Positions 1 through 12,459 of a DNA stretch of 64,000 bases are shown piece by piece. Position numbers and translations under genes: made by a program. The stretch covers positions 148,600,096 to 148,664,095 of the forward strand of contig CM065802.1 of NCBI GenBank assembly GCA_033398695.1, written 5' to 3'. A model generated the notes under the pieces. The model was not told the origin of the DNA and made no database searches. It saw only the letters and a program-made list of their open reading frames with translations. Position 1 is the first letter of the stretch, and the number at the start of each line of letters is the position of its first letter. This stretch comes from Orobanche coerulescens. Its lineage: Eukaryota; Streptophyta; Magnoliopsida; Lamiales; Orobanchaceae.

Positions 1-357
1 ACTTAGTGAACAAAACGTATGTTATAATCTATATATTATGTACGCTAAGTGTGTGAAATTACGTAAGCTAAAGATAATACCTTACGTACATAACGCGGTC
101 TTCGGTCTTCGGATAGGGAATATTCGTCGGATGGTGCATTGTCAGACCAACTTTCGGCGTGATAGCGACAGGCAAGTCAACGGGTGTTACGTATATTAGC
201 CGACTCTCGTTACGTACGTAACGATGTGTGATTTAGTCCAGTTAGTTCTGAGTTTTCCTTACGTACGTTAAGCTATCAGCAATAATGTACGTAACATGGC
301 TTACGTACATAAAGCTTCTGGCCTAACATACGTAAAGCCATTCTAAATTTATAAAAG
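1..357 (+). promoter_or_regulatory. U3 dyad array and TATA box of gypsy copy A (5' LTR)
   Basis: Several copies of a TWRCGYRCGYWA-type dyad (here mostly TTACGTACGTAA or one-base variants) lie between base 1 and about 335. They are followed by tttataaaag at 348-357, a good TATA box. A run of CT-rich sequence follows, as at a plant transcription start. The dyads are more decayed here than in the 3' LTR copy. Confidence 0.7.
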
Positions 358-1018
358 GACACCCTCCCTTTCATTTCCTCCGACCCAAAACTCACCCCTT
401 GCTCTTGTATACTATCCTCGACCTTCCCTAAGTCGATTTTAGCTTCCCTAATCAAGTGTTATCCTGTTGGAGTGAGTTGATCAAGCTCCGGAGGAGGTTT
501 TGAAGGTGCTACCATATCATTCTTCGTCGTCCTTCATCGTTCTTCATCCTCTTTTGTCAATTAAGGTAAGTTTATCGAATCTTGAACTCATTTCAGTGTT
601 ATTATACGAGTCATACTAAATTTTCGGATGCCTTGGGTAGTTTAGAACTTTCGATAATGATCGGAACGGTGAAAACTATCACAATTGTTAATTGATGCCT
701 ATCTTGCTAGGAATTGGAATGGGTGATGGTAGTACTCGTAGTTGGATGGGAACTCATAACCGAATTGTTAGTCACCAACACCTTAGAATCATCTTCTTGA
801 AGATTTCAATTATAATCTTATTACCATATCGTAAAAACATTAATAATTCCTTGATGAACTAACTAAAGACTATCGATTCGGATAGGTATTCAAACATGTT
901 AAGATTTTAGAGAATTGGTGCTTAATCGTTCCATTCTAGTAATTTAAACTAAAATTAGTGATAATCACAATGTAGGAATGTTGTATTAGAACATTGATCA
1001 ACGAGATGATAAATTGTA

Positions 1019-2311
1019 GGCTAAAATGTTCCTGGGGTCCCTTAACTTAATTTCAGATAACGATTTAGTACTTTATCTTTTTTTATCCCAACTAAGTCCT
1101 TTATCTTTATAATTTTAAGCAAATTTAGCCTTTTCCGTTGGTCTCCGTTAACTATTGTCCAGGTGGCTGTTAAGCTGCTGACTATCACCTACGTGGCTAT
1201 AAACATTCCTACGTGTCAAATCCCTAACTTATATGCCAAATCCCTAACCTAGCTGTCAATACTCATTCATCACATTTCTCTCTCTATCTACACCCCCTCT
1301 CTCTCTAAATAAAAAAACCCACAATTAGTTCATGTTCGTCGCATCATCTTCCCATTGCTAATCAAATTCAGTGATGGGAGATTCACCCCCCGCCCCCTCC
1401 TCCTCCACTGCCGCCGCACCACCGTCGGTGTATGTAACCCTCGTCCGGCCCTCATCCAAGAAAAAACGCCACAGACCCGTCAAGATCTTCCGTGTCTTCC
1501 GCAACGTCTTCCGCTCCTTCCCCATCATCACTTCCGCCTGCAAGCTCCCCTCCCTCCACAGCGACCGAATTCCCGATCCCAGATCATCCACCGCTGCCTC
1601 CTGCGGCGGCGCCCGCGTCACCAGGACGCTCTTCGGGTACCGAAAGGGCCCCGTCAGCCTCTCCGTCCAGGAGAACCCACGCACACCACCGCCCTCCAGA
1701 ATGAGCTCAGCGACGGGATTGCCTTGGAGTGAGATAGGCTGTCGGAGAGGGAGAGGAAGAAGCTTCTTGATGAGCCTGTCTGGACGATGTTCTGCAATGG
1801 GAGGAAGAACGGGTATGGGGTCAGGAGGGAGGCGACGGAGGAGGGTCTGCACGTGATGGAGGTCCTGAAGGCGGTGTCGATGGGGGTGGGGGTGCTGCCG
1901 CCGTGTGTGGAGGAGGGCGTTGGGGATGGGGAGATGACGTATGTGAGAGGGGTGTTTGAGAGGGTGGTGGGGTCAAAGGATTCAGATGCTGTACATGTTG
2001 AGCCCGGATGGGGATAATGGGCCCGATTTGAGTATTTTCTTTGTGAGGGTATGATAATAGGTTAGGAAATTGACACCTAGGTTAGGGATTTGACACCTAG
2101 GTTAGGGATTTGACACGTAGGAATGTTTATAGCCACGTAGGTGATAGTCAGCAGCTTAACAGCCACCTCGACAATAGTTAACGGAGACCAACAGAAAAGG
2201 CTAAATTTGCTTAAAATTATAAAGATAAAGGACTTAGTTGGGATAAAAAAAAGATAAAGGACTAAATCGTTATCTGAAATTAAGTTAAGGGACCCCAGGA
2301 ACATTTTAGCC
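1019..2311 (+). mobile_element. Pack-MULE (Mutator-like element with captured gene)
   Basis: Terminal inverted repeats of about 242 bp (1019-1260 and 2070-2311) start with ggctaaaatgttcc and differ at only a few positions. They are flanked by a perfect 9-bp target duplication, taaattgta (1010-1018 and 2312-2320), the length typical of Mutator-like elements. The other LTR of the host gypsy element has the empty site (taaagtgta near 9435), which proves insertion. The interior encodes no transposase. It is GC-rich and holds a fragment of a MIZ1-like gene, so this is a non-autonomous gene-capturing MULE. The TIRs contain short tandem copies of tccctaacctaggtgtcaaa at their inner ends. Confidence 0.95.
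1371..2054 (+). pseudogene. Captured MIZ1-like (DUF617) gene fragment
   Basis: MIZU-KUSSEI1-like proteins are plant-specific and act in root hydrotropism. The N-terminal part (frame of 1371) has a basic stretch and then FRVFRNVFRSFPIITSACKLP and, further on, RVTRTLFGYRKGPVSLSVQE. The C-terminal part (frame of 1787) has TMFCNGRKNGYGVRREATEE, HVMEVLKAVSMGVGVLP and ERVVGSKDSD. The end PDGDNGPDLSIFFVRV and its stop are back in the first frame, finishing at 2054. All are hallmarks I recognise from DUF617. Lesions: a frame change with apparent loss of sequence near 1680, an in-frame stop at 1730-1732, and a one-base shift near 1988. No intron is visible, but MIZ1-like genes are usually intronless, so this does not distinguish DNA from RNA capture. 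Whether it is transcribed is unknown. Confidence 0.85.
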
Positions 2312-3245
2312 TAAATTGTAAAATGGCGAACCGAGGAAATAAATAATATGCATTATGGTCAAAAATAGAGAATTTCGATTTTGGCGACATGAACAACCAA
2401 GTTTAGGATCCTAACGGGACGGGGTGGAAAGTTGTCATTAATCATCATTGTTACCCTAAGATGTTAATCGACGAACATGTAATAGGTTGAGCTTTCGGGT
2501 GTGGTCGTTCGAGCCGTTGTGTTATCAAGGGAGTAACTTTCGTCGGATTTGAGGCAACTGAATCTTGCACGGACCTTACATCTTAAAATTTCAGAATATT
2601 GCATGTATTACTGTCTATGGAATGGTGCTCATCTTATCTATCTCGTCCGGAGTATTCCTGAGTAGATACTTCCGTGACCCTTGGCTGCGGCCTTGCGAGT
2701 TTATATGTTGATATATCTTGTGGAACTGTGTTGAGGGGTAAAACCTGAATGGTACCCACGTCCGGAGTATTCCTCTGTAGATACTTCTGTGACCCTTGGT
2801 TGCGACCTTGGGAGTTTATGTGCTGATAAAAGAAATGACGTTGAATATTCGGTGATAACCTTGTTTCCTGAATTTATCTGATTCTATCAATGAAATTGGT
2901 TCGATTTGTCTGACCTAGGTTGACTGACACGATACGTCGTGTCAGGCAAATTTGTTGAATATGTGCAGGACATTCCCAAAGGTTCCGGTCAGGCTTGAGC
3001 ACTGTTGGGGAGAAGACTTGTTAATTTCTTAAACTAAATTTGAATAATCCACGTTGTGTAATAACCGTACGAGCGTACTTCATTGCCTTTTGTATTTCGG
3101 TTGTACGAATGCTTTCATTAGAACATTTCAGCAAACCATTTGTTGAATAAATTATTTTAAAACCTCTTTTAAAACTCGCCTTGTGGGTCCCACTTGGGAT
3201 TCACGGCACTGTGACGTCCGCTTTATTTTGGGGAGTTACAGAAAA

Positions 3246-3257
3246 TGGTATCAGAGC
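3246..3257 (+). other. Primer binding site, initiator Met tRNA type (gypsy A)
   Basis: tggtatcagagc lies five bases after the 5' LTR end and is complementary to the 3' end of plant initiator Met tRNA, the usual primer of plant gypsy and copia elements. Confidence 0.93.
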
Positions 3258-3466
3258 GCCGAAAACTCACATGGAAAGTTGTATCAAAATATTTTGAAAA
3301 TGTTTTGCCTTCAAAAGTCCAACACTCCTGGCGACCGTAACTCCTAGAGGAATGTCGAGGTAAAAACACGTAAACTCTTGAGAATCAGGTAGAATGTTTG
3401 AATTCAGTAAAAAACTCAGAGACTGTTTGTACTAAACTAACCTTCTACATCGAACAATAATTACTA

Positions 3467-4650
3467 ATGGCACGTCATGGAGCTAGAAGGAAAGTAAACA
3501 CTGCACAGGGTTCCGCTGTGAATCAACAGGAAGACAGGAACACCGGTGAAACTAACCCAACCGGAAATCAGCCACCGCCCGTTAATCAGAACGAACAGGA
3601 AGCGGAAAATCAGAACAACCGGGGATTTGATCCAGCCTTCGTCCAGACACTCGCCCAGGCCATTGCTATGGGGATCGCTCAGGCCAATCGGGCAGAACGG
3701 GTACCGCTCATTAACATAGAAGAGAACACTGGGAAGGACCGTTAGCTGGGAGAGATGCTGAAGGCTATACCGCCATTATTCGATGGATCAAGGGATAAGC
3801 ACGTGGACGATTGGATCTCCGAGATGGAGACTGCCTTCGAGGCGATCGGTTGCCTAGGGAACCGAAAGGTACCGTTCGGAATCAACCAGCTCCGTGACAC
3901 CGCAGCCCGATGGTGGAGGACCTATAAGACAAGTACTGCCCCTGGTCAGCTCAGACTGCTCGATCTCGGAGTTTCTTCAGTGCAGGACTTCAGAACTTAC
4001 CAGTACCCAAAATCATTCGAGCTTATAGGACCGAACTAAGCTATGTCGCACAGATGGTTCCATCGGAAGATCAATGAATTTGCCACCTTGCTCAATGGTT
4101 GCCAGAAGATGTTCAACGTTACGCGGTCGGGTTTCACTGCACCACTCTGAGGGCATATGAAGACGTGGTCACAGCATATGCTGGTACGGTTGTCAGTTCG
4201 GATTCCGGGCATAACCAGAAGAAGCAGAAGACATCTAATCAGTTCGAGAGCACCAGTAGAATGAACTAGGGAATTGGGTTCTCCTCTAAATCAGTAGCTT
4301 CATCTCAACAGAAAGGAACATCTGACGGACCCTCTCGCCGGAGCTGTTTCAATTGTGGCATAGTAGGGCATACCATGAGTCAGTGTCGTAAGGCATCAAC
4401 AAAGTGTTTTTCATGTGGAAAGGGTGGGCACATGTCTCGCTACTGTTCACGGATCAAACCTACACCAATTTCAGCTCCTCAGAGTCAGCAAGTCTCGGTT
4501 TAGTCATCCAGAGCATCCTCCATGTGCGACTATCGATCCCCATCTTACCAAACTCCTCCATACGATGCTGGAAGAGGCCGTGGGCGCTGCGGAGGCACTT
4601 CACCCTCCTAGGGGACACTGCCATCCCGCGTGTCCGAACTAAGGGCTACT
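3467..4650 (+). pseudogene. gag: Gag of gypsy copy A (broken)
   Basis: Capsid/nucleocapsid precursor that would package element RNA in cytoplasmic particles. ATG at 3467 opens a polar N terminus; an in-frame TAG at 3743-3745 interrupts it, and the same frame continues with PPLFDGSRDKHVDDWISEME and ARWWRTYK, a plant retrotransposon gag block. The frame is lost after about 3960. Two CCHC zinc knuckles remain near 4345-4437 (CFNCGIVGHTMSQC and CFSCGKGGHMSRYC, both CX2CX4HX4C). The remainder to 4650 is frame-broken linker. Not functional as it stands. Confidence 0.85.
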
Positions 4651-4677
4651 GATAACCAGACTGCACCTACTGTCTTA

Positions 4678-7600
4678 GGTACACTTCTTATTAATTCCTA
4701 GCCTGTTCATGTACTATTTGATACTGGAGCTACCCATTCGTCCATATCCGTAGAATGTGTTAACCGTTTGAATCTTCCTTGTGTACCTTGTGAATCTTTT
4801 ACTGTAACGCTACCCGAGGGTAGCAGGGTGGGGGGTAATTTGGAAGTTCGAAACTACCCGATCCGTATCGATAATCAGGGCTGGACAGCAAATCTCATGG
4901 TTTTCCCACTCCAGAACAAAGACGTTATTTTGAGTATGGACTGGATGACAATGCACAGGACGGTATTAGACACATATCACCTGATAGTTTCCGTTACAAC
5001 TACTGACGGTGCCACTGACATAATCAAAGGCCGAGAACACTTTAGTACTAAGGGGTCCCTCAGTCTCCTTACAGCAGGAGTATCATGTGACGATTGGGGA
5101 ACGTATTATTTGTGTTATATTCTTCAGGAGGACACATCATAATTATCGGTTGTTAATATTCCCACGGTGAACGAATTTCCGAATGTTTTCCCCGATGAAT
5201 TACCAGGATTGCCATCACGACGGGAGGTCGATCTCTCGATTGAACTTGAGCCAGGAACGACGCCTATCTCCAAGGCACCATACAGGATGGCACCAGCCGA
5301 GATGAAGGAATTAAAGTTACAACTCGAAGAATTGCTAAGGAAGGGGCTCGTTCGTCCGAGCACTTCGCTATGGGGTGCACCGGTTCCTTTTTGTCAAGAA
5401 AAAGGAGAACTCTCGGCGCTTGTGTATCGATTACAGAGAACTAAATAAGGTCACTATTAAGAACCGTTACCCGCTTCCGAGGATTGATGATTTACTGGAT
5501 CAACTACAGGGAGGGACCGTGTTTTCAAAGATCGATTTACGTTCTAGATATCTCCAATTGAGAATTCGAGAGGAGGATATTCCAAAGACCGCATTTCGAT
5601 CAAGATACGGACAATACGAGTACATGGTGGTGTCGTTTGGCTTGACTAGCCATTTTCATGGAATTGATGAACAAGGTTCTGATAGAATTTCTCGATAAGT
5701 GTGTGGTAGTTTTTATTAACGACATTTTGATCTATTCCCGGAGCCGACAGGAGCATGAGGAACACATGAGGCAGGTGTTGAGTGTTTTGAGGAAACACCA
5801 ACTTTATGCCAAACTTTCTAAATGCGAGTTCTGGATGCCGGAGGTGACCTTTTTGGGACATGTAATTTCAGAAGAAGGCGTTAAGGTGGACCCTCAGAAG
5901 ATCGAGACAGTTATGAGTTGGGAACCACCAAGAAATGTCAAGGAAGTGAGGAGTTTTCTGGGATTGGCAGGATATTATCGATGGTTTGTCGAAGATTTTT
6001 CTAGTATTGCCCGGCTGTTGACGAATATACTAAGGAAAAGTACCAAGTTTGTCTGGACAACAGATTGTCAGGAGAGCTTCGAAGAACTAAAGAGGAAGCT
6101 GACTACCGCGCCAGTACTGGTACTACCGCAAGGCACAGAAAGATTCGTAATATACACCGATGCGTCTAAGGATGGACTTGGATGTGTGTTCATGCAAAAT
6201 GATAGAGTTATTGCATACGCCTCTCGAAAACTTAAACCATATGAGGTGAACTATCCGACGCACGATTTGGAACTGGATGCAGTGGTCCATGCCCTTAAGA
6301 TTTGGATACACTACCTTTATGGGGTTACTTGTAAGATTTTTACGGACCACAAGAGTTTAAAATATATTTTCACCCAGAGGGAGTTAAACATGAGACAGAG
6401 GCGTTGGCTGGAGCTGATCAAGGATTACGATGTGGAGATTTTATATCAACCTGGAAAGGCCAACGTCGTAGCAGATGTACTGAGTCGGAAAACTGCATAG
6501 GAGATGACACTATCCGGTTTAACGATACAGTCGGAATTGCAACAAGATCTAAGGAGAAATGGTATTGAAGTATGGATACAACACCGTCAGGGACAGTTGT
6601 GCTCAATCAACATTCATTCATCCTTGCTGGACGAGATACGCCTGGCACAAATAGAAGACCCGGAACTTCGTACGATCGTCGCAAGGGTCGACGGGGGATT
6701 ATTTCAGACTACAGGATCCAAGGGAACTTGGTGAGTTTTAAGAACAGAATTTGTATTCCACTGAATGACGAGCTTAAACAATCTATACTCAAGGAAGCTC
6801 ATTCTACTCCCTATTCGGTACATCCCGGGGCGAGCAAAATGTATAAGGATCTGCGGAAGAGCTTCTGGTGGAAGAACATGAAACAGGAGGTAGAGAGGTT
6901 TGTTGCTCGATGTATGACATGTCAACAGGTGAGGATTGAACACCGCAGGCCGGCCAAAATCATGCAGCCCTTACCCATTCCGGAATGGAAATGGGAGAGC
7001 ATATCAATTAATTTTGTCACCAAGTTACGAGTGACGGCGTGAGGAAAAGACACGATATGGGTCGTTGTATACCGACTGATGAAGTCGGCACATTTCATTC
7101 TAATTCAGGAGACCACCGGGACAGAGCAGCTGGCCGCCATCTTTATCCGGGAAGTAGTGAGACTACATGGCGTTCCCTCGGGAATCATATCAGATAGAGA
7201 CACTAGAATAGTGTCCCGTTTCTGGAAGGTTGTCCACAAGGGTATGGGTACTCAGTTATATTTTAGCACGGCCTATCACCCTCAAACATATGGACAGACC
7301 AAACGTACTATACAGACCATGGGGGATATATTAAGAGCGTGTGTACTCGATTGGGGTAAGGATTGGGCCAGACACCTCTGCTTGGCGGAGTTTTCATACA
7401 ACAACAGCTGGCATGCAAGCATAGGCATGGCACCCTTCGAGGCCTTGTACGATAGGAGGTGCAAGTCTACTCTGTGTTGGGATGATGCGTCTGACGTCGT
7501 CGCTACCGAGTTGGATCTGATCCAGGAATCTATTAAGAAGATTTCCATCGTTCTAATACACATGTTGGCAGCTCAGAGCCGCCAAAAGTCATATGCTACG

Positions 7601-8047
7601 GACCGCTAACGACCGTTGGAATTTATGGTCGGGGACCACGTTTGGGTCAAAGTATCGCCGATGCGGGGTGTTCGGCGCTTCGGCCAGAAAGGCAAATTGA
7701 GCCCGAGATTTATTGGCCCGTTCGAAATACTGGACCGAGTTGGTAAACTCGCTTATCGACTGGCGTTGCCACCTTCATTAGACGGAGTGCATAACGTCTT
7801 CCACGTTTCCCAGCTAAGGAAATACGTGTACGACCCAAGTCACAAGATTAATTTCGAGGAGGTAGAGATTTCTAATGATGCTACCTTTAGAGAAGTCCCA
7901 ACCGAGATTTTGGATCGACGCGTAAAGACACTAAGGAATAAGGCCATATCTCTTGTAAAAGTTCAATGGTCGCACCATGGCATAGAAGAAGCGACTTGGG
8001 AAACCGATTCGAGCATAAGGGAGAATCATCCCGAGTTATTTTATTAG
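4678..8047 (+). pseudogene. pol: Pol polyprotein of gypsy copy A (PR-RT-RH-IN-chromodomain, inactive)
   Basis: Order of blocks: aspartic protease (FDTGATHS near 4717-4740), RT (5167-5990), RNase H ([11 protein letters not shown], about 6150), HHCC zinc finger and integrase core (6800-7600), then a chromodomain-like tail (VKVQWSHHGIEEATWE) ending at 8047. Frame changes occur near 5390, 5650 and 6500, and stops near 7040 and 7607. The RT catalytic FIDD motif reads FIND (aac at 5718-5720). The integrase catalytic Glu of the D,D(35)E triad is Lys (aaa at 7301-7303). So even apart from the frameshifts, copying and integration functions are lost. Closest relatives in the window are copies B and C. 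Confidence 0.93.
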
Positions 8048-8068
8048 TTTCGGGACGAAAATTCTTTT

Positions 8069-8081
8069 AAGGGGGGTGGTA
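8069..8081 (+). other. Polypurine tract of gypsy copy A
   Basis: aaggggggtggta lies directly before the 3' LTR start (TGTAATACC at 8082), where plus-strand DNA synthesis is primed. Confidence 0.85.
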
Positions 8082-10363
8082 TGTAATACCACCAGTATTA
8101 CATGCTGTTTCACGTTGAGCGATCATTTCTATTTCTACTATGTAATAAATAAATGTACTCTGTCGCGATAAACGTATTTTGAATGATATGTTCGTACTGT
8201 GTTATCGTGAATAAAGCTTGTCCACACTTGTTATTCTTGTAATGTGATTGTGTGATGATTGATGATTTGTCGGTGACATACCTTGATGTCGTTGGACAAT
8301 TATCGGTGCTAATATGACGGTGGCCAACGTCTTGTTCCCCGAGAGATTACTCGACGAGATTGAAAGGGAGTCGCGTTATAAGGAATCAATGTGATAATAA
8401 CTTAGTGAACAAACTGAACCTTACGTACATTATAAGCTATGTATTACGTACGCTAAGTGTGCGACATTACGTACGCTAAAGATAATACCTTACGTATGTT
8501 ACGTGGTCTTCGGTCTTCGGATAGGGAATCTTCGTCGGATGGTGCATTGTCAGACCAACTTTCGGTACGATAGCGATAGGAAAGTCAATGGGTGTTACGT
8601 ACGTTAGACGACTTTCATTACGTACGTAACGATGTGTGTGATTTAGTCCAGTTAGTTCTGAGTTTTCCTTATGTATGTTAAGCTTTCAGCAATAACACAT
8701 GTAACATGGCTTATATATTCTGGCCTAACGTACGTAAAGTCATTCCGAATTTATAAAAGGACACCCTCCCTTTCATTTCCTCCGACCCAAAACTCACCCC
8801 TTTCTCTTGTATACTATCCTCCACCTTCCCTAAGTCGATTTTCGCTTTCCTAATCAAGTGTTATCCTATTGGAGTGAGATGATCAAGCTCCGGAGGAGGT
8901 TTTGAAGGTGCTACCATATCATTCTTCGTCGTCCTTCATCGTTCTTCATCCTCTTTTGTCAATTAAGGTAAGTTTATCGAATCTTGAACTCATTTCAGTG
9001 TTATTATACGAGTCATACTAAATTTTCGGATGCCTTGGGTAGTTTAGAACTTTCGATAATGATCGGAACGGTGAAAACAATCACAATTGTTAATTGATGC
9101 CTATCTTGCTAGTAATTGGAATGGGTGATGGTAGTACTCGTAGTTGGATGGGAACTCATAACTGAATTGTTAGTCACCAACACCTTAGAATCACCTTGTT
9201 GAAGATTTCAATTATAATCCTATTACCATATCGTAAAAATGTTAATAATTCCTTGATGAACTAAATAACGACTATCGATTCGGATAGGTATATAAACATG
9301 TTAAGATTTCAGAGAATTAGTGCTTAATCGTTCCATTCTAGTAATTTAAACTAAAATTAGTGATATAATTACGGTGGCCTTGAGCCATAATCACGACGTA
9401 GGAATGTTGTATTAGATCATTGATCAACGAGATGATAAAGTGTAAAATGGCGAACCGAGGAAATTAATAATATGCATTATGGTCAAAAATAGAGAATTTC
9501 GATTTTGGCGACATGAACAACCAAGTTTAGGATCCTAACGGGATGGGGGGGAAGTTGTCATTAATCATCATTGTTACCCTAAGATGTTAATCGACGAACA
9601 TGTAATAGGTTGAGCTTTCGGGTGTGGTCGTTCGAGCCGTTGTGTTATCAAGGGAGTAACTTTCGTCGGATTTGAGGCAAGTGAATCTTGCTCGGACCTT
9701 ACATCTTAAAATTTCAGAATATTGCATGTATTTCTGTCTATGGAATGGTGCTCGTCTTATCTATCTCGTCCGGAGTATTCCTGTGTAGATACTTCCGTGA
9801 CCCTTGGCTGCGGCCTTGGGAGTTTATATGTTGATATATCTTGCGGAACTGTGTTGAGGGGTAAAACCCGAATGGTACCCACGTCCGCAGTATTCGTGTA
9901 TAGATACTTCTGTGACCCTTGGTTGCGACCTTGGGAGTTTATGTGCTGATAAAAGAAATGACGTTGAATATTCGGTGATAACCTTGTTTTCTGAATTTAT
10001 CTGATTCTATCAATGAAATTGGTTCGATTTGTCTCACCTGGGTTGACTGACACGATACGTCGTGTCACGCAAATTTGTTGAATATGTGCAGGACATTCTC
10101 GAAGGTTCCGGTCAGGCTTGAGCAGTGTTGGAGAGAAGACATGTTAATTTCTTAAACTAAATTTGAATAATCCACGTTGTGTAATAACCGTATGAGCGGA
10201 CTTCATTGCCTTTTGTATTTCGGTTGTACAAACGCTTTCATTAGAGCATTTCCGCAAACTATTTGTTGAATAAATTGTTATAAAACCTCTTTTAAAACTC
10301 ACCTTATGGGTCCCACATGGGATTCACGGAACTATGACGTCCGGTTTATTTTGGGGCGTTACA
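8082..10363 (+). repeat. 3' LTR of gypsy copy A (2282 bp)
   Basis: Starts TGTAATACC and ends GTTACA, and matches 1-3240 apart from the Pack-MULE. Contains dyads at about 8410-8735, TATA box tttataaaag at 8750-8759, and two tandem repeats of about 60 bp in the transcribed part (about 9767-9831 and 9890-9948). Next to it (10364) is unrelated minus-strand LTR sequence, giving a clear insertion edge. Confidence 0.93.
8405..8759 (+). promoter_or_regulatory. U3 dyad array and TATA box of gypsy copy A (3' LTR)
   Basis: Dyads of the TTACGTACGYWA type at about 8410, 8433, 8464, 8489, 8593, 8616, 8668 and 8725, several 22-25 bp apart, run up to the TATA box at 8750. A diverged single-sided CCAGTTAG element lies at 8645-8655. 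Confidence 0.7.
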
Positions 10364-10647
10364 CCCAGCCAGTGCCCGCACCCGTCCGTCCAGTGCCCGC
10401 ACTCGTCCGGCCAGTGCCCAGCCGCCATGACTCGACGACTCGATTTTTCGAAAACGCATGGAACAAACCCGAAAAGACGCTCGAGGACAACAACATCCAT
10501 CCGCAATGAAAACAACGGATAACAAATCACCCCATACGGCCATAAATCTAAAATTAGTAGTCGAGAAAAATAATACCAGCGCTCGACAACTGGGAAATAT
10601 CTGAAGAAAAATCTAAAATAACCGGAACGAAAATCATGGGTATTACA
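10364..10647 (-). repeat. 3' LTR fragment of LARD copy 1
   Basis: Ends in tattaca at 10647 next to a purine tract (on the minus strand, aggggggtagaa), the signature of an LTR/interior edge. It contains about three imperfect tandem copies of a 21-bp unit starting cagtgcccgcacccgtcc (10370-10425). Truncated by gypsy copy A. Confidence 0.75.
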
Positions 10648-12459
10648 TTCTACCCCCCTAAAAATAAGTTTCGTCCCGAAACTTAAAACAAAAGCAAGGC
10701 GACTCTCGACAATACACCAGAGCTCCATGCAGTATAAAGCTACTACGATCCGATTCAATACGCAAAAATGCTTACAAAAAGCCACGAGCATGAATCACTG
10801 CGGTTGATAAAACTGAGCAGCACAAAAATCAAATCACGAATCTAACGCTGAAATGTATGAAATTCCAGTAACTCAAAGATTTGGAAGATCAAATATGAAG
10901 ACAATTTCCCAACACTTATGGAAATTACGAAGTGGCCTAGACGCTCAGTAATCACGATTAAGAGATCGAATAATGATGAAAGAATAACAATGATCGAGCG
11001 ACGACAATCAAACAACAACTCTGAAGTTCACACCTCAAATCAAGACATTAATAAGCCTGTAGGAACCACGAGGTGTTAATTTAGTACACGGTTCACAGGG
11101 AATCGATCCGAACTTGGGAATATCACAATGATATACAGATCAATTTGGAACAATATGCGAATTTGCTCGAATGACAAAGGCGAGAAACAACACAAGGTCA
11201 GAAGCATCAACGAACACAATCGAGTCGATACGGCCGAACAAAAAGGAAGCAAAAAAAAATATGGGTATTACACCATATCACCTTTAAAAGAGGTTTCGTC
11301 CCCGAAACCTAAACAACGAAAACGAAGTGCTGGAATAGCAACCTTCCCGGCCATATCCTCTTGGTCCGCATCCGATCTTCATCACCATTAGTGTCGTGGT
11401 CACGACTGCGTCCTTTGTCCATCGGCATACTTAGCGGATACTCGCTCAATACAATGGCACAACTTCGCAAAATAACATACTAAAGTGCCAACTCGGCACG
11501 GCATATCACATAAGGTAACTAATAACAACTCGATAAGAAAATCCACGAGGTATCCTTTTAAATGATATCATTTGCAATTTCTTGGATTTGTATGCTATTC
11601 AAAATAAAAATTTAAAAGTACTTTTGGTACCTCCGGTTGTTTTATCAAAACTTGTAAACAACAGGCTTTAACCGTCTCATTTTGAAATCATTTGCAAAAC
11701 AATATTTTCTGTGCAACCGACATTGTCAAAACCACCATGCCACAACAGCATCACCGTTAATAACAAACAAGGTAATCACGTAAGGTCATCAAACCATTCG
11801 TACATACTTTAATCAGTACAGGAATATTTTCCAAAACCGAGTTTGTAGTTTAAATCGAGTGAGATTTTTCATCTTTCACTATATATTTTTGAAAATAAAA
11901 ATCGTATTGGTTTTTGAAATAAAAAATTTTTATGGTGTGAAAGATTTTTTTTGAAAATCATGTACTCGAATTGTTTGAAAATACAATAGTACGTTAAAAA
12001 TCATTTCCGAAAATTCTCCCAACACTACACAAAAAAATCATCGACGATAACAGTTTACAAAATGTTCAAGGTACTTTAAAACAACTCTTCAATACCGTCG
12101 AGGTTTTATTTGAGAATCTTAGGCCGGCTCGCAAATTTCAAACAATTTTTAAAGTTCACATGAAGCCGCTGATTTGATCGCAACGTCAAATTAGTTTCAA
12201 AAATTGATTTTCCACAACTTGCACAAACTTATGAAGGTTTCAGAAAAGCATTTTCGAACACATACACAGCAGACATAATTTATCAATTTACTGAACAAAA
12301 TCAATTATAACTTAGTGCAATGAAAAGTCATAATACACATTCATACAAAACAGTTGTCATTACTAGACAACACACATAGAATACAGTCACGGGTGATTGA
12401 CTGCAAAGGTTAGGCCTAACGGCTAAAAGAAATGCGGTTCTCTAGCCTCTGTCCCGGCT

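Larger units (their letters stand above)
1..3240 (+). repeat. 5' LTR of gypsy copy A (partial, interrupted by a Pack-MULE)
   Basis: Near-identical to 8400-10363 once the insertion at 1019-2311 and one 9-bp duplication are removed. It ends in gttaca at 3240, just before the primer site. It carries ACGTACGT-type dyads, then a TATA box (348-357), then a transcribed region with two tandem repeats of about 60 bp (about 2649-2705 and 2761-2826). Confidence 0.93.
1..10363 (+). mobile_element. Ty3/gypsy chromovirus (Tekay/Del-like), copy A, 5' end outside window
   Basis: Long-LTR gypsy element read on the plus strand: 5' LTR (to 3240), Met-tRNA primer site, gag, protease-RT-RNase H-integrase with a chromodomain-like tail, purine tract, 3' LTR (8082-10363). 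Window base 1 aligns with base 8400 in the 3' LTR, so about 318 bp of the 5' LTR are missing. Domain order PR-RT-RH-IN marks Ty3/gypsy, and the C-terminal chromodomain-like block with multi-kb LTRs points to Tekay/Del. The coding part is heavily damaged. The element lies inside the LTR of LARD copy 1; the 5-bp target duplication cannot be checked because the left end is outside. Confidence 0.93.

Noticed and set aside
1371..1856. Intact 161-codon ORF that could be taken as a host gene
   Set aside because: It is the front part of a MIZ1-like sequence that changes frame near 1680, and it lies between Mutator-like inverted ends with a 9-bp duplication.
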